A DNA stretch of 64,000 nt, taken from contig CAYLZG010000002.1 of assembly GCA_964387985.1 (NCBI GenBank), positions 1 to 64,000 on the forward strand. The letters are read 5' to 3'. Under the pieces are notes generated by a model that was not told the origin of the DNA, did no database searches, and was given only the letters and a program-made list of their open reading frames with translations. A program made the position numbers and the translations under genes. The DNA is from JALOOB01 sp964387985 (GTDB lineage Bacteria; Chloroflexota; Anaerolineae; CG2-30-64-16). Positions 8,378 through 16,856 of the stretch are shown piece after piece. Every line of letters starts with the position of its first letter. The first letter of the stretch is position 1.

Positions 8378-9568
8378 CTAGTACTTGAGATCCACGATCC
8401 GGCGCGTACTTGCAGATTCGAGGATGCCATCGCAGATCACTGCATTGCGGTAGCCATCCTCGAAGGTGGCGCCGAACGGCGCGACGTCCTTGTCATTGAC
8501 AATGCAATCGAGCAGATGGTTGATCTCATGCACGAACGAGTGCTCCCATCCGATGATGTGACCGTGGGGCCACCAGTTGCTGATGAACGGGTGGTACCCT
8601 TCGCTCACCAGAACTCTATGCCAGCCTTGGGTTTCCTTGGGTTCATCGTCGATCCAGAAGACCTCCAGCTCGTTCAGGCGCTCGAGGTCGAAGCGGATCG
8701 AGCCCTTCTCGCCGTTGATCTCCCAGCAGTTGTGGTTCTTGTGGCCTGCTGCGAAGCGACTGGCCTCGATCGTCCCGATAGCGCCGTTGTCGAATTCGAA
8801 ATTCGCTACGAACGCGTCATCTACATCCACTTCCCATGGCGTTCCATCGGGCAGGTAGCGCGTGGGCGTGAAGGTCTTGGTCATGGCCTGCAGGGTCTTG
8901 ACCTCGCCGCAGAGGAAGCGGCTCAGGTCGATGATGTGAGAGCCGAGATCACCCAGTGCACCGCTGCCGGATACACTCTTCTGCAGCCGCCAGATCTGGC
9001 CTGTGTCGTAATGCGGCATGATCCATTCCTGGAGGTACATCGCCCGGAAGTGATAGATCCTGCCCAGTTTGCCACTGCTGATCAAATCATAGGCAAGACG
9101 GATGGCAGGCACAAACCGGTAGTTGTAAGCCACCATGTGCTTGACGCCTGTCTTCTGTACTGCCTGCCACATCCGGTAACCCTCTTCGGCATTACGGGAC
9201 ATGGGCTTCTCGCAAAGTACGTTCTTGCCTGCCTCTGCCGCAGCGATCGTTGGCTCCGCATGCATGTCGCCTGGACCACCGTCATCGAAGAGCTGGATCT
9301 CGGGATCTGCGACCAGCTGCCGCCAATCGGTGTAGTACTTCTCGTAACCGTAACGACGCGCGGCCTCTGACACGCCTTCTTCGTTGCGTCCCGCGATCGC
9401 AACCAGCCGGGGCATGGCAACGGGCGGGTACATGATGTACGGCAACTTCTTGTATGCGTTGGAGTGAGCTTTGCCCATGAAGGCATAGCCGAGCATTCCG
9501 ACGCCTACGACCGGGGCTTCGCCCTCGGCCCTGGCTCCTGCCATCTTGGTGAAGGATTGTTCGCCCAT
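8378..9568 (-). CDS. Gfo/Idh/MocA-family NAD(P)-dependent oxidoreductase
   Basis: A 396-residue sugar dehydrogenase-like protein. The N-terminal Rossmann fold begins at GVGMLGYAFMGKAHSNAY. The EKP motif (CEKPMSRN) carries the conserved Lys that helps catalysis, and the C-terminal alpha/beta domain contains the GALGDLGSHIIDL block with its catalytic His region. Family members oxidise or epimerise sugars, inositols or their derivatives with NAD(P). Its place among isomerases suggests it oxidises an intermediate of the sugar handled by this operon. CAGGAGAG precedes the ATG. Confidence 0.9.
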   Translation of the reverse strand: MGEQSFTKMAGARAEGEAPVVGVGMLGYAFMGKAHSNAYKKLPYIMYPPVAMPRLVAIAGRNEEGVSEAARRYGYEKYYTDWRQLVADPEIQLFDDGGPGDMHAEPTIAAAEAGKNVLCEKPMSRNAEEGYRMWQAVQKTGVKHMVAYNYRFVPAIRLAYDLISSGKLGRIYHFRAMYLQEWIMPHYDTGQIWRLQKSVSGSGALGDLGSHIIDLSRFLCGEVKTLQAMTKTFTPTRYLPDGTPWEVDVDDAFVANFEFDNGAIGTIEASRFAAGHKNHNCWEINGEKGSIRFDLERLNELEVFWIDDEPKETQGWHRVLVSEGYHPFISNWWPHGHIIGWEHSFVHEINHLLDCIVNDKDVAPFGATFEDGYRNAVICDGILESASTRRIVDLKY

Positions 9569-9634
9569 CGATACTCTCCTGAAGGCTGAACAAACCAGGC
9601 TCCAGACGGAACCTGGTCTGTGTTAGCAAACATG

Positions 9635-10639
9635 CTACTTGTTAGACGCGAATGCAGCATCAAACGCCACGCCGGACGGGGTTAGGTCAAGCCGGCGGCA
9701 CATGGCCAATGCCTCAGGCGCACCCTGGTCGCGGTTCATGCCATTGTCTTCCCACTCGACTGAGGCAGGTCCCGTGTACCCGACATCATTGAGGGCGCGG
9801 AAGACGCGCTCAAACGGAACGCCGCCGCGACCCGGTGACACGAAATCCCAGCCCCGGCGATGATCGCCGAAGAAGAGGTGTGATCCCAGGATGCCGCTGC
9901 GCCCATCCAACGTGCGAATCGACTCCTTGACGTGCATGTGGTAAATCCGGTCGGCGTATTCATAAACGAAGCCGACCGGGTCAACCATCTGCCAGTACAG
10001 GTGGCTAGGATCGAAGTTGAATCCAAACGCCGGCCGCCTGCCGATTGACTCCAGCACCTTACCGGCCGTCCAGAAGTCATACGCGATCTCGGATGGATGC
10101 ACCTCCAACGCGTACTTCACGCCCACCTCGTCGAACACGTCCAGGATCGGATTCCAGCGATCCGCGAAGTCCTTGTATCCGTCCTCGATCATCGAGGGCG
10201 CGACTGGTGGGAACATGGCCACAACCTTCCAGATCTTCGAGCCGGTGAAGCCATTGACTACCTTGACCCCAAATTTCGCTGCGGCCCGAGCGGTCTTTTT
10301 GACCTCTTCGGCAGCACGTTGGCGCACCCCCTCCGGGTCGCCATCGCCCCAGATATGTGACGGCAGAATGCTCTTGTGGCGCTCATCGATCGGGTCGTCG
10401 CACACGCACTGTCCCACAAGATGGGTGCTGATAGCCCAGCATTTCAGGCCGTGCTTGTTCAGGATATCCCAGCGGCTCTGCACGTAGCCATCTTGCTCCA
10501 GCGCCTTGTCAACTTCGAAATGATCGCCCCAGCAGGCGATCTCAACGCCATCGTAGCCGAAGGCCTTAGCCTTTTCGCAAACCGTGTCGAACGTCAGATC
10601 GGCCCACTGGCCGGTGAAGAGTGTAATGGGTCGTGGCAT
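9635..10639 (-). CDS. sugar phosphate isomerase/epimerase (AP-endonuclease 2 TIM barrel)
   Basis: A 334-residue TIM-barrel protein of the IolE/IolI-like isomerase group. Candidate metal ligands are visible: the Glu in ALEVHPSE, the Asp-x-x-His in NFDPSH, the His of MHVKES and the Glu of SVEWED. The exact sugar cannot be told. The ATG at 10639 has GGAGG 6-7 nt upstream; a longer frame to 10753 lacks similarity. It is the second of several such isomerases in the operon. Confidence 0.85.
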   Translation of the reverse strand: MPRPITLFTGQWADLTFDTVCEKAKAFGYDGVEIACWGDHFEVDKALEQDGYVQSRWDILNKHGLKCWAISTHLVGQCVCDDPIDERHKSILPSHIWGDGDPEGVRQRAAEEVKKTARAAAKFGVKVVNGFTGSKIWKVVAMFPPVAPSMIEDGYKDFADRWNPILDVFDEVGVKYALEVHPSEIAYDFWTAGKVLESIGRRPAFGFNFDPSHLYWQMVDPVGFVYEYADRIYHMHVKESIRTLDGRSGILGSHLFFGDHRRGWDFVSPGRGGVPFERVFRALNDVGYTGPASVEWEDNGMNRDQGAPEALAMCRRLDLTPSGVAFDAAFASNK

Positions 10640-10685
10640 CAGTTTTCCTCCTTGGGAATGGTGCGACTTATCTCTCAAGCGCAGT

Positions 10686-11927
10686 TTAGCGGTATACTCC
10701 GTACTCTCTGGTGAAGTCGAACATCGCCTTAAGGTTTTCCGGCTTCGCTTCATCCAGCATCACCGCGGCATCCATGATCAGGCCAGGCTTCCCCTTGGTA
10801 TAGTCGATGATCCGTTTGCAGTAGGCCTTCACATCGTCTGGCGTGCCGCCCAACAGCATGACATTGGGGACGTTGCCCATGAGGCAGACTTGTCCGCCGA
10901 GCACATCCCACGCGCGTTCGAAGTTCGTATTGGAGAGGTGGTAGATGATCTTCCCGGCCGGTATGTCAGCGATGTGCTCCAGCCGGCTCTCAAAGTCCGC
11001 CTCCCAATAGATCACCGGAATGATCCCCTTATCGATCAGCGCCATCAGGCCCTTGCGGAGATAGGGCCAGTAGAACTCTTTAAACTGGGCGTCCGACATG
11101 AACTCGCGGGTCGACTTGTGGACCCAGGTCCAGGTGAACGGCAGCGGCGCGCCTGCGGCGCCCGAGCCGTACTCGATGAATATCTTCGTCGCGACTTCCA
11201 GCGCATCGTGCAATTTGCTGGGGCGGCGTCGCATGTCGGCCAGGATGTTGCGGGTGCCGCGCAGCGTGTCGCCGATGATGTCGAATGGCGGCCAGTCCCA
11301 TGCGGCGAAGGCGAGGGGATAGCCTTTCTCCTTGAGTTCGCCCCAGTACTGCACCTGATGGCCCCACCACTCGTTGATCTCCCCGGCAAACTTCGTCAGC
11401 AGGCTGAAGGTCTCCTGCATCTCAGGCCCCGCAATCGCCCCGATGTTCATCCATCCCGTCCACATGAAACGTCGCCACGGGGGAAGCTGGGCGAAGCCTT
11501 GTAGCGCCGTGAACTGCCTGGGCGCCCACTTGCCGAACATGAAGCCGGAAGGGTCGTAGACGAATTCATCGTATTCGTCCGCGGTCATGTACTCGCTGTC
11601 GATGTACTGGTACATTACGTCGTCGGCCAACCCGTGACCCGGCCACTTGAAGGCCTTCCAGCCAATCGTCTCCATCGCTTTGGCCGGATAGGCGAAGATG
11701 GGGCCGAAGTCCACGTCGGGTTGGAAGTAATCGAGGAATTTGTGGCAGGCCGCCCGCGCCAGCGCGTAATCGTTCATTGCCTGCTTGAACGTGATGCCGC
11801 CGAACTGGTAGGGGTACTTCTGGAACGGTCCAAACACCGGGATTCGGTCGGGCTGCTGGCACTTGGCCGCCGCGAGGACACGGGCCTGACGCTCGTTGTA
11901 GAGTTCCTCAGGTGATTTTTCGGTCAT
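10686..11927 (-). CDS. uroporphyrinogen decarboxylase-family (UroD-like) methyltransferase
   Basis: A 413-residue UroD-fold protein placed directly after a corrinoid protein gene. In such pairs (MtaA/MtbA/MtaB-like systems) the UroD-type partner moves a methyl group to or from the cobalamin protein. Haem synthesis is unlikely, because no haem gene is nearby and the sequence is of the methyltransferase-like type (GNVPNVMLLGGTPDDV near the end). I do not see the HxC...C zinc-ligand pattern of MtaA/MtbA: the only Cys residues are isolated. The ATG at 11927 has GAGGAGA upstream. It is 28 bp from the corrinoid gene. Confidence 0.8.
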   Translation of the reverse strand: MTEKSPEELYNERQARVLAAAKCQQPDRIPVFGPFQKYPYQFGGITFKQAMNDYALARAACHKFLDYFQPDVDFGPIFAYPAKAMETIGWKAFKWPGHGLADDVMYQYIDSEYMTADEYDEFVYDPSGFMFGKWAPRQFTALQGFAQLPPWRRFMWTGWMNIGAIAGPEMQETFSLLTKFAGEINEWWGHQVQYWGELKEKGYPLAFAAWDWPPFDIIGDTLRGTRNILADMRRRPSKLHDALEVATKIFIEYGSGAAGAPLPFTWTWVHKSTREFMSDAQFKEFYWPYLRKGLMALIDKGIIPVIYWEADFESRLEHIADIPAGKIIYHLSNTNFERAWDVLGGQVCLMGNVPNVMLLGGTPDDVKAYCKRIIDYTKGKPGLIMDAAVMLDEAKPENLKAMFDFTREYGVYR

Positions 11928-11955
11928 GATGGGTCTCCTCCCCGTGAGCTCGGGA

Positions 11956-12585
11956 TTATGCCGTCCAGCTCTTGGCGAGCTTGACCGCGGCCGCGGCATC
12001 TCGTCCATAGGCATCGGCTCCGGCGTACTCAGCAGCCTGCTCATCCATGATGGCGCCGCCGATCATGATCTTGACTCGATCGCGCAGCCCGGACGTCCGG
12101 ATGGCATCCACAGTGCGTTTCATCTGATCAAATCCGAGGGTCAGGAACCCACTCATCCCGACGATGTCAGGATTGACTTCCCGAATCTTGGCGACGAAGA
12201 CCTCAGGCGGTACATCGACCCCAAGATCGTGAACCTCAAAACCGTTGACGTCCAGCATGAAGGACACGACATCCTTTCCGATGTCATGGATGTCACCGGC
12301 AACGGTGCCGATGACCACCTTTCCATGCTTCAGCGGCTGGGCAGCTTGGGATCGCAGTTTTGGCTTGACCATGTCGCCGATTCTCTGCATCATCTCGCCT
12401 GCAATGATGAGTTCGGGAAGATAGTACTCCTTCTCATCAAAGCGCTGGCCGACGACGCTCATTGCTTGGCTGGAAGCGTCGAGGATAAGCTGTGGATCCT
12501 CGCCCGCGTCCAGCATGGCTTGGACGAGGCTGAATGCCTCATCCTCATTCATGTCGGCGATTGCCGTCACGAGTTTTTCCTTCAT
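11956..12585 (-). CDS. corrinoid (B12-binding) methyl-carrier protein
   Basis: A 209-residue protein with an N-terminal helical cap (about 1-85) and a Rossmann-like B12-binding domain. The signature GDIHDIGKD has His100 as the expected lower cobalt ligand. Later blocks MSGFLTLGF and IMIGGAIM match the family's cobalamin pocket. It resembles MtaC/MtbC-type proteins that carry the methyl group in corrinoid-dependent methyl transfer. It lies directly upstream of the UroD-like gene, which is its probable partner. No reductive activator (RamA/RACo type) is present in the window. Confidence 0.92.
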   Translation of the reverse strand: MKEKLVTAIADMNEDEAFSLVQAMLDAGEDPQLILDASSQAMSVVGQRFDEKEYYLPELIIAGEMMQRIGDMVKPKLRSQAAQPLKHGKVVIGTVAGDIHDIGKDVVSFMLDVNGFEVHDLGVDVPPEVFVAKIREVNPDIVGMSGFLTLGFDQMKRTVDAIRTSGLRDRVKIMIGGAIMDEQAAEYAGADAYGRDAAAAVKLAKSWTA

Positions 12586-12699
12586 TGCCTTAGCTCCCTA
12601 AGTGTCTATGGGTCAGGCCAGTGTGGAACTTCGGATGTCGGACGGTCTCGTTGCTCCCCATGGCTGAACCGGCCTGGCGGGCCTCCGGATATGTTCAGC

Positions 12700-13548
12700 C
12701 TAGGCCATCAGTTTCTTCAGGAATGCGATGCCGTCTACGCCGAGGCCATCGGGGGTAGACGCAAGCGGGCGCCACACTGCTGCAGCGCGGGCGATTTCCT
12801 TCACCTCGGTGGAGAACGACTCGATAACCATCGCGCCGTCATAGTTGATTTTCTTCAGGGCTGCACCGACCTCATCCCAGGCCACATGTCCGCTGCCTGG
12901 TGTGCCGCGGTCGTTCTCGTTCGCATGGACGTGCCACAGCTTATCGCCTGCCATCTCGATGGCTTTGCCCAGGTTTTTTTCTTCGATATTGGCGTGGAAT
13001 GTGTCGATCATCAACCCGACTGCAGGGCTGCCCGTCAGGTCCACCAACTCCAGGGCTTGCTCGATCAGGTTGATGAAGCTGGTCTCGAAGCGGTTCAAGG
13101 GCTCGAGGGCCAGTTTGACGCCTTTCTGCTCGGCGTAGTCGCCTGCCACACGCAGGTTCCTGGCTGTACGTGCCAGGTCTTCCTTGCGCATCTCCGGCGT
13201 CTGCTGCCACTGGCGGCCCACTGCTGCATAAAGCGGCCCACCGAGGACCTGGCCCCCGAAGGCAGCAACTGCGTCGATGCAGTGTTTCAGATAGTCGATG
13301 CCGGCCTGTTGGATGGCCTCGTCCGGATGAGAGGGGTCGCGGTTGGCGCCCATCACCGCGCAAACGCTGCCCGCAAGTCCGGTGGCAGCGTAGGCTTCAT
13401 GCGCCTTGCCGAGATCAACGTCGCCGATGCTTTCGATCGGAATTTCGACCAGGTCGAACCCCAGCGCCCTGGCATGCTTGAGCAGGTGCAGGTCCTTCGT
13501 CTGGAACGGCGAGGCCCAGATGAAGGTATTGATGCCGTACTTGATCAT
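12700..13548 (-). CDS. D-tagatose/D-psicose 3-epimerase family protein
   Basis: A 282-residue TIM-barrel epimerase with the metal ligands of the tagatose/psicose 3-epimerase group: Glu149 in LEPLNRFE, Asp182 in IDTFHAN, His208 in HVHANENDRG and Glu243 in VIESF. The family inverts C3 of ketoses using Mn or Co. GAGGAG precedes the ATG. The 114 bp between it and the corrinoid gene show nothing clear. It points to a ketose intermediate in the pathway. Confidence 0.88.
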   Translation of the reverse strand: MIKYGINTFIWASPFQTKDLHLLKHARALGFDLVEIPIESIGDVDLGKAHEAYAATGLAGSVCAVMGANRDPSHPDEAIQQAGIDYLKHCIDAVAAFGGQVLGGPLYAAVGRQWQQTPEMRKEDLARTARNLRVAGDYAEQKGVKLALEPLNRFETSFINLIEQALELVDLTGSPAVGLMIDTFHANIEEKNLGKAIEMAGDKLWHVHANENDRGTPGSGHVAWDEVGAALKKINYDGAMVIESFSTEVKEIARAAAVWRPLASTPDGLGVDGIAFLKKLMA

Positions 13549-13613
13549 CTTGCTCTCCTCGCAGAGGCGACCGCCCGGTCGCCCCTGCGCTGAATCACTG
13601 TGCCCGGTGCAGA

Positions 13614-14678
13614 TCAGGGTGTGATCTGCACCTTGATCGGGTCATCTTTGCGTGCTTTCAGGTCGACAATGGCCTGGCCCGCCTCACTCAGTGGCCGCGT
13701 TGTGGATACGAGCGGCTCCAGATTGAGCAGGCCTTCCGCAATCATGGCGATGGTCTGTGGCCACACGCCAGGCGCCAGCCAGGAAGCGCGAATCTGCTTG
13801 TCGGCCTCGTGGAAGGTGAGTGCCGGGACGTGGATCACGTCGGTCGATGCCGGACCGCCGAAGTGGACAAGGATTGCCCCGCCTGAGGTAATGTCGATCG
13901 CCTGCTCGAAGGCTTCGTTGGCGGCGGTCGGATTGATCGCGCGTTCGACCATTCTGCCGTGCGTAACATCGGCGATGGCGGCCTTCAGATCGTTGACGTA
14001 GTATGGCGACTGCGGATCTTTCGTATTGAACACGAAGTCAGCGCCCCACTTGCGGGCCTCTTCCAGGCGATAGTCGCGCGTGCCGATCATGATGACCTTG
14101 CCCGCACCGGTCTTCTTCGCGATCTGGGTCATCATGATGCCGATGGGGCCAGGACCGAAGATCGCGACCGACTGGCCTGGCACGATCTCGAGCTTATTCA
14201 TCCCGTACACCGCGCAGGCCAGCGGCTCGATGAACGCACCCGACGCGTAGCTCACGCTGTCGTCCAGCTTGAAGAGGCCGGTGTAGCGTGACAGTACGTA
14301 TTCGGCGAATGCACCATCTGCATTGACGCCCGGTACGTACAGATTGGCGCACAGGTTGGTGTGGCCGCTGGCGCAGTTATAGCAGGCATTGCAGTGCTGA
14401 ACGGGATTGACGACCACACGGTCGCCGGGCTTGAAGAGTCCCATTCCCTTGGGGATCGCGCCGACCTCCACCACTTCGCCGGTGAATTCGTGGCCGAGGA
14501 TGATCGGCATCTTGCCCGTCGGCATGTAGCCGAAGAAGTAGGACACATCGGAACCGCAGATGCCGCAGTTCTTGACCCGCACCAGGACGTCTGCATCGCC
14601 CACTCTTGGGAGGGGCATCTCCTGCATTTCGATCTTTTCCAGATCAGTCAAGACAGCGGCCTTCATCAATTCTGTCAT
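13614..14678 (-). CDS. zinc-dependent medium-chain alcohol/polyol dehydrogenase
   Basis: A 354-residue MDR dehydrogenase of the sorbitol/threonine dehydrogenase type. Visible are the catalytic-zinc Cys41 (CGICGSD), the GHE motif with His63 and Glu64, four structural-zinc Cys in the CNACYNC...NLC stretch, and the nucleotide-binding motif GPGPIG. The reaction is NAD(P)-linked oxidation of a secondary alcohol in a sugar or polyol. AAGGAG lies before the ATG. It is flanked by isomerases within the operon. Confidence 0.9.
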   Translation of the reverse strand: MTELMKAAVLTDLEKIEMQEMPLPRVGDADVLVRVKNCGICGSDVSYFFGYMPTGKMPIILGHEFTGEVVEVGAIPKGMGLFKPGDRVVVNPVQHCNACYNCASGHTNLCANLYVPGVNADGAFAEYVLSRYTGLFKLDDSVSYASGAFIEPLACAVYGMNKLEIVPGQSVAIFGPGPIGIMMTQIAKKTGAGKVIMIGTRDYRLEEARKWGADFVFNTKDPQSPYYVNDLKAAIADVTHGRMVERAINPTAANEAFEQAIDITSGGAILVHFGGPASTDVIHVPALTFHEADKQIRASWLAPGVWPQTIAMIAEGLLNLEPLVSTTRPLSEAGQAIVDLKARKDDPIKVQITP

Positions 14679-14707
14679 AGTTGCTTCTCCTTAGGCGGGC
14701 AGATGGC

Positions 14708-15607
14708 TCAGCCGTGCGCGGCCGCGAGCTCATCCATGAATTTCTTTGCCGGGCCGGTGGCTTCCAGGGCGCTCGCCCAGAAGCACAGGTCGATCGGCCA
14801 CCACTCGTCGTGGTAACCCGCATCCTCGATTGCCTTCACGATCTCACCGAAGTTCAGGACGCCCTGCCCGAACGGCGCGTGGGTCGAAGTGTGGCCATCG
14901 TGCAGCGTCTCGTCGCTGTCGATGAAGTGCACATGCTTGATCCACCCGGTGAGCATATGCGCGAATTGCACCACGCCGCCTGGCAGTATCTCCTTCTCGC
15001 CTGGCTGCCGCGCGCCGATCACAGCGACCATGTGTGCGTGGCAGGAATCGAAGAGCACGCCGAAGTTCGGGTGGCCCACTGCGTTGCACATGCGCACGAT
15101 CTCGCTGGGCTTGTTGACAAAGAAGCCTGGTTCGAACTCCCAGATGAACTTGACGCCATGCTTCCCAGCGACATCTGAGGCAATTCGGAACAGATGCGCG
15201 GTCCGCCAGAAGGCCTTTTCGTAATCCGGTCCGAGGGGGATCTTGTCCGGATCGACGATAGTGTCGGTTCGTATCTTGTTCGTGCCAAGGATCTGGCAGA
15301 TTTCCACGTGTTTGAGAACGACGTCGATGTAATCCGGCAGGCTGGCATAGGGCGGCGGGACCGCACCGAAATCTGCAGCGATCCCGGATACGCCGAGACC
15401 GTGATCGTCCAGCAGCTTCTTGACCTCGCGCACCTTGTTCAGGTCCGCAGCGTCCTCAAGTGACAGGTGAGGCGCAAAGATGCCCAGCTCCACGCCGTCG
15501 AACTTATACTCCTGAAGCTTCTTCGCGACCTCGGGCAGCGCAACCGGCTTGTCCGAGTAGCCACCCCAGATATACGCCCAGGTGCCAACGGATATCTTCT
15601 TAGCCAT
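14708..15607 (-). CDS. sugar phosphate isomerase/epimerase (TIM barrel)
   Basis: A 299-residue AP-endonuclease-2-like TIM barrel. Likely metal residues are the Glu in WEFEPGF, Asp/His in FDSCHAH, and His in HVHFIDSD. At the usual last Glu position the strand reads PIDLCFW, so Asp may serve there. This is a third isomerase type, differing clearly from those at 9635 and 12700. AAGGAGG precedes the ATG. Its substrate is unknown. Confidence 0.85.
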   Translation of the reverse strand: MAKKISVGTWAYIWGGYSDKPVALPEVAKKLQEYKFDGVELGIFAPHLSLEDAADLNKVREVKKLLDDHGLGVSGIAADFGAVPPPYASLPDYIDVVLKHVEICQILGTNKIRTDTIVDPDKIPLGPDYEKAFWRTAHLFRIASDVAGKHGVKFIWEFEPGFFVNKPSEIVRMCNAVGHPNFGVLFDSCHAHMVAVIGARQPGEKEILPGGVVQFAHMLTGWIKHVHFIDSDETLHDGHTSTHAPFGQGVLNFGEIVKAIEDAGYHDEWWPIDLCFWASALEATGPAKKFMDELAAAHG

Positions 15608-15633
15608 GAAAACCTCCTTGTTTGGATGGTGTA

Positions 15634-16833
15634 TTACCCGTGATATGGCTGGATATAGGGTATGTCCAGATTAACGTCCGGCCCGAAGAACTTGAAGATA
15701 ATCAGGTCCTCGGAACCCGTATTCTCGACCAGGAGCGGCCTGACCGCCGCATCGTGGCTGACGAGCAATTCATCGGAGCCGAAATTCAGTCCCTCGACGT
15801 CATAGCCTGCGTAGCGTCCTTTGCCGCGCCAGATGAGCACGTTGTGCACGCCCTTCTCGACGCTGTTGAACGTCTGGCCCGGCTTCACCACCAGGCGTTT
15901 GCCGCTGAATTTCGTGGTGTTGTAGTAGATCCAACTCTCTTGACCGCCGTCCTGCTTTGTCTCCTCGACCGGTACAGGCGGCATGTGACGGTTTTCGTAG
16001 AAGAATGGATCGCCGCTGATCTCCCAGTCGATCTGTTCCAGGATAGCCCGTTCGCCCTTCGTGGCGCGATCTTCGGGAGTCACGTCCTTGAACAGCAGGT
16101 CTTTTGAGATCACCTTGCCCGCGTTGAGGGCCTGCAGCATGGCAAAGACGTCGGAGTCCTCCTGCAATTCGATCGTCAACGCGGTGCCGGGTGCGTGTAG
16201 CACGCCCGAGGGCAGATGGAACCCTTCGCCGCGTACATTGAGATACGCGCGCGAGTGTTGCAGGATCAGATCATCCTTCCAGTCCTGCATGTACGGCAGC
16301 AGAAGGTCCTGCTTGCCCTCCCGGACGATGTAGGGGTGCACGCCGAAGAACGTTTCAGGGTGCGGCCCCAGGTCGACGTCTTCCGGGAAGTAGTAGGCTT
16401 CTTCTTTGGGGTTGCGGCCCAGTTTGGCCGCGTCCTTCTTCATCTGGTGGATATGGAACGGAATGCGTGCACCGAAGTCGTAGATCTTGGCCAGCCGTCC
16501 GAGACCCTTGTGAGCCCGGGCGTACTCGGCGCCCATGATCAGATCGCCGGCAGCTTCGACCGCCTCCGCCAATGTGAGGTCGTGTCCCTCGATCACCAGG
16601 TGGCTCAGGCCCTCGTCGGGCGGACCGACACGATTGTCAGCCCTGGTGGTCGATCCGATCCACCGCTCGCTGATCCAACCGCGCTCGCCGACGTCGTATT
16701 CCTCATCCTTCAGGCCGAGACGCTTGCCCGGCGGTAGGAAGTCCCGGGCTACCCATGCCGGTGTCATGCGTAGAATGCCGCCGCCCTTTTCCAGGGCGTC
16801 CTTCACGATTGCGCGTTTGTCGGTCTCAGTCAT
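15634..16833 (-). CDS. cupin protein, phosphomannose-isomerase-like
   Basis: A 399-residue double-cupin protein. The region FGARIPFHIHQMKKD is a cupin metal motif, followed by GEGFHLPSGVLHAPGT (second metal block). The C-terminal half has a weaker cupin (SGKRLVVKPGQTF, VHNVLIWRGKG). This layout recalls class I mannose-6-phosphate isomerases and related sugar isomerases. The start is ATG 16833 with AAGGAAC upstream; the much longer open frame to 17424 only overlaps the GH4 gene out of frame. Probable role: aldose-ketose isomerisation in the operon. Confidence 0.75.
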   Translation of the reverse strand: MTETDKRAIVKDALEKGGGILRMTPAWVARDFLPPGKRLGLKDEEYDVGERGWISERWIGSTTRADNRVGPPDEGLSHLVIEGHDLTLAEAVEAAGDLIMGAEYARAHKGLGRLAKIYDFGARIPFHIHQMKKDAAKLGRNPKEEAYYFPEDVDLGPHPETFFGVHPYIVREGKQDLLLPYMQDWKDDLILQHSRAYLNVRGEGFHLPSGVLHAPGTALTIELQEDSDVFAMLQALNAGKVISKDLLFKDVTPEDRATKGERAILEQIDWEISGDPFFYENRHMPPVPVEETKQDGGQESWIYYNTTKFSGKRLVVKPGQTFNSVEKGVHNVLIWRGKGRYAGYDVEGLNFGSDELLVSHDAAVRPLLVENTGSEDLIIFKFFGPDVNLDIPYIQPYHG

Positions 16834-16856
16834 ACCCTTGTTCCTTTGTCGTGGAT

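Noticed and set aside
11926..13593. 555-codon open frame on the plus strand
   Set aside because: It lies opposite the corrinoid and epimerase genes, which have clear family motifs; its translation has no recognisable domain.
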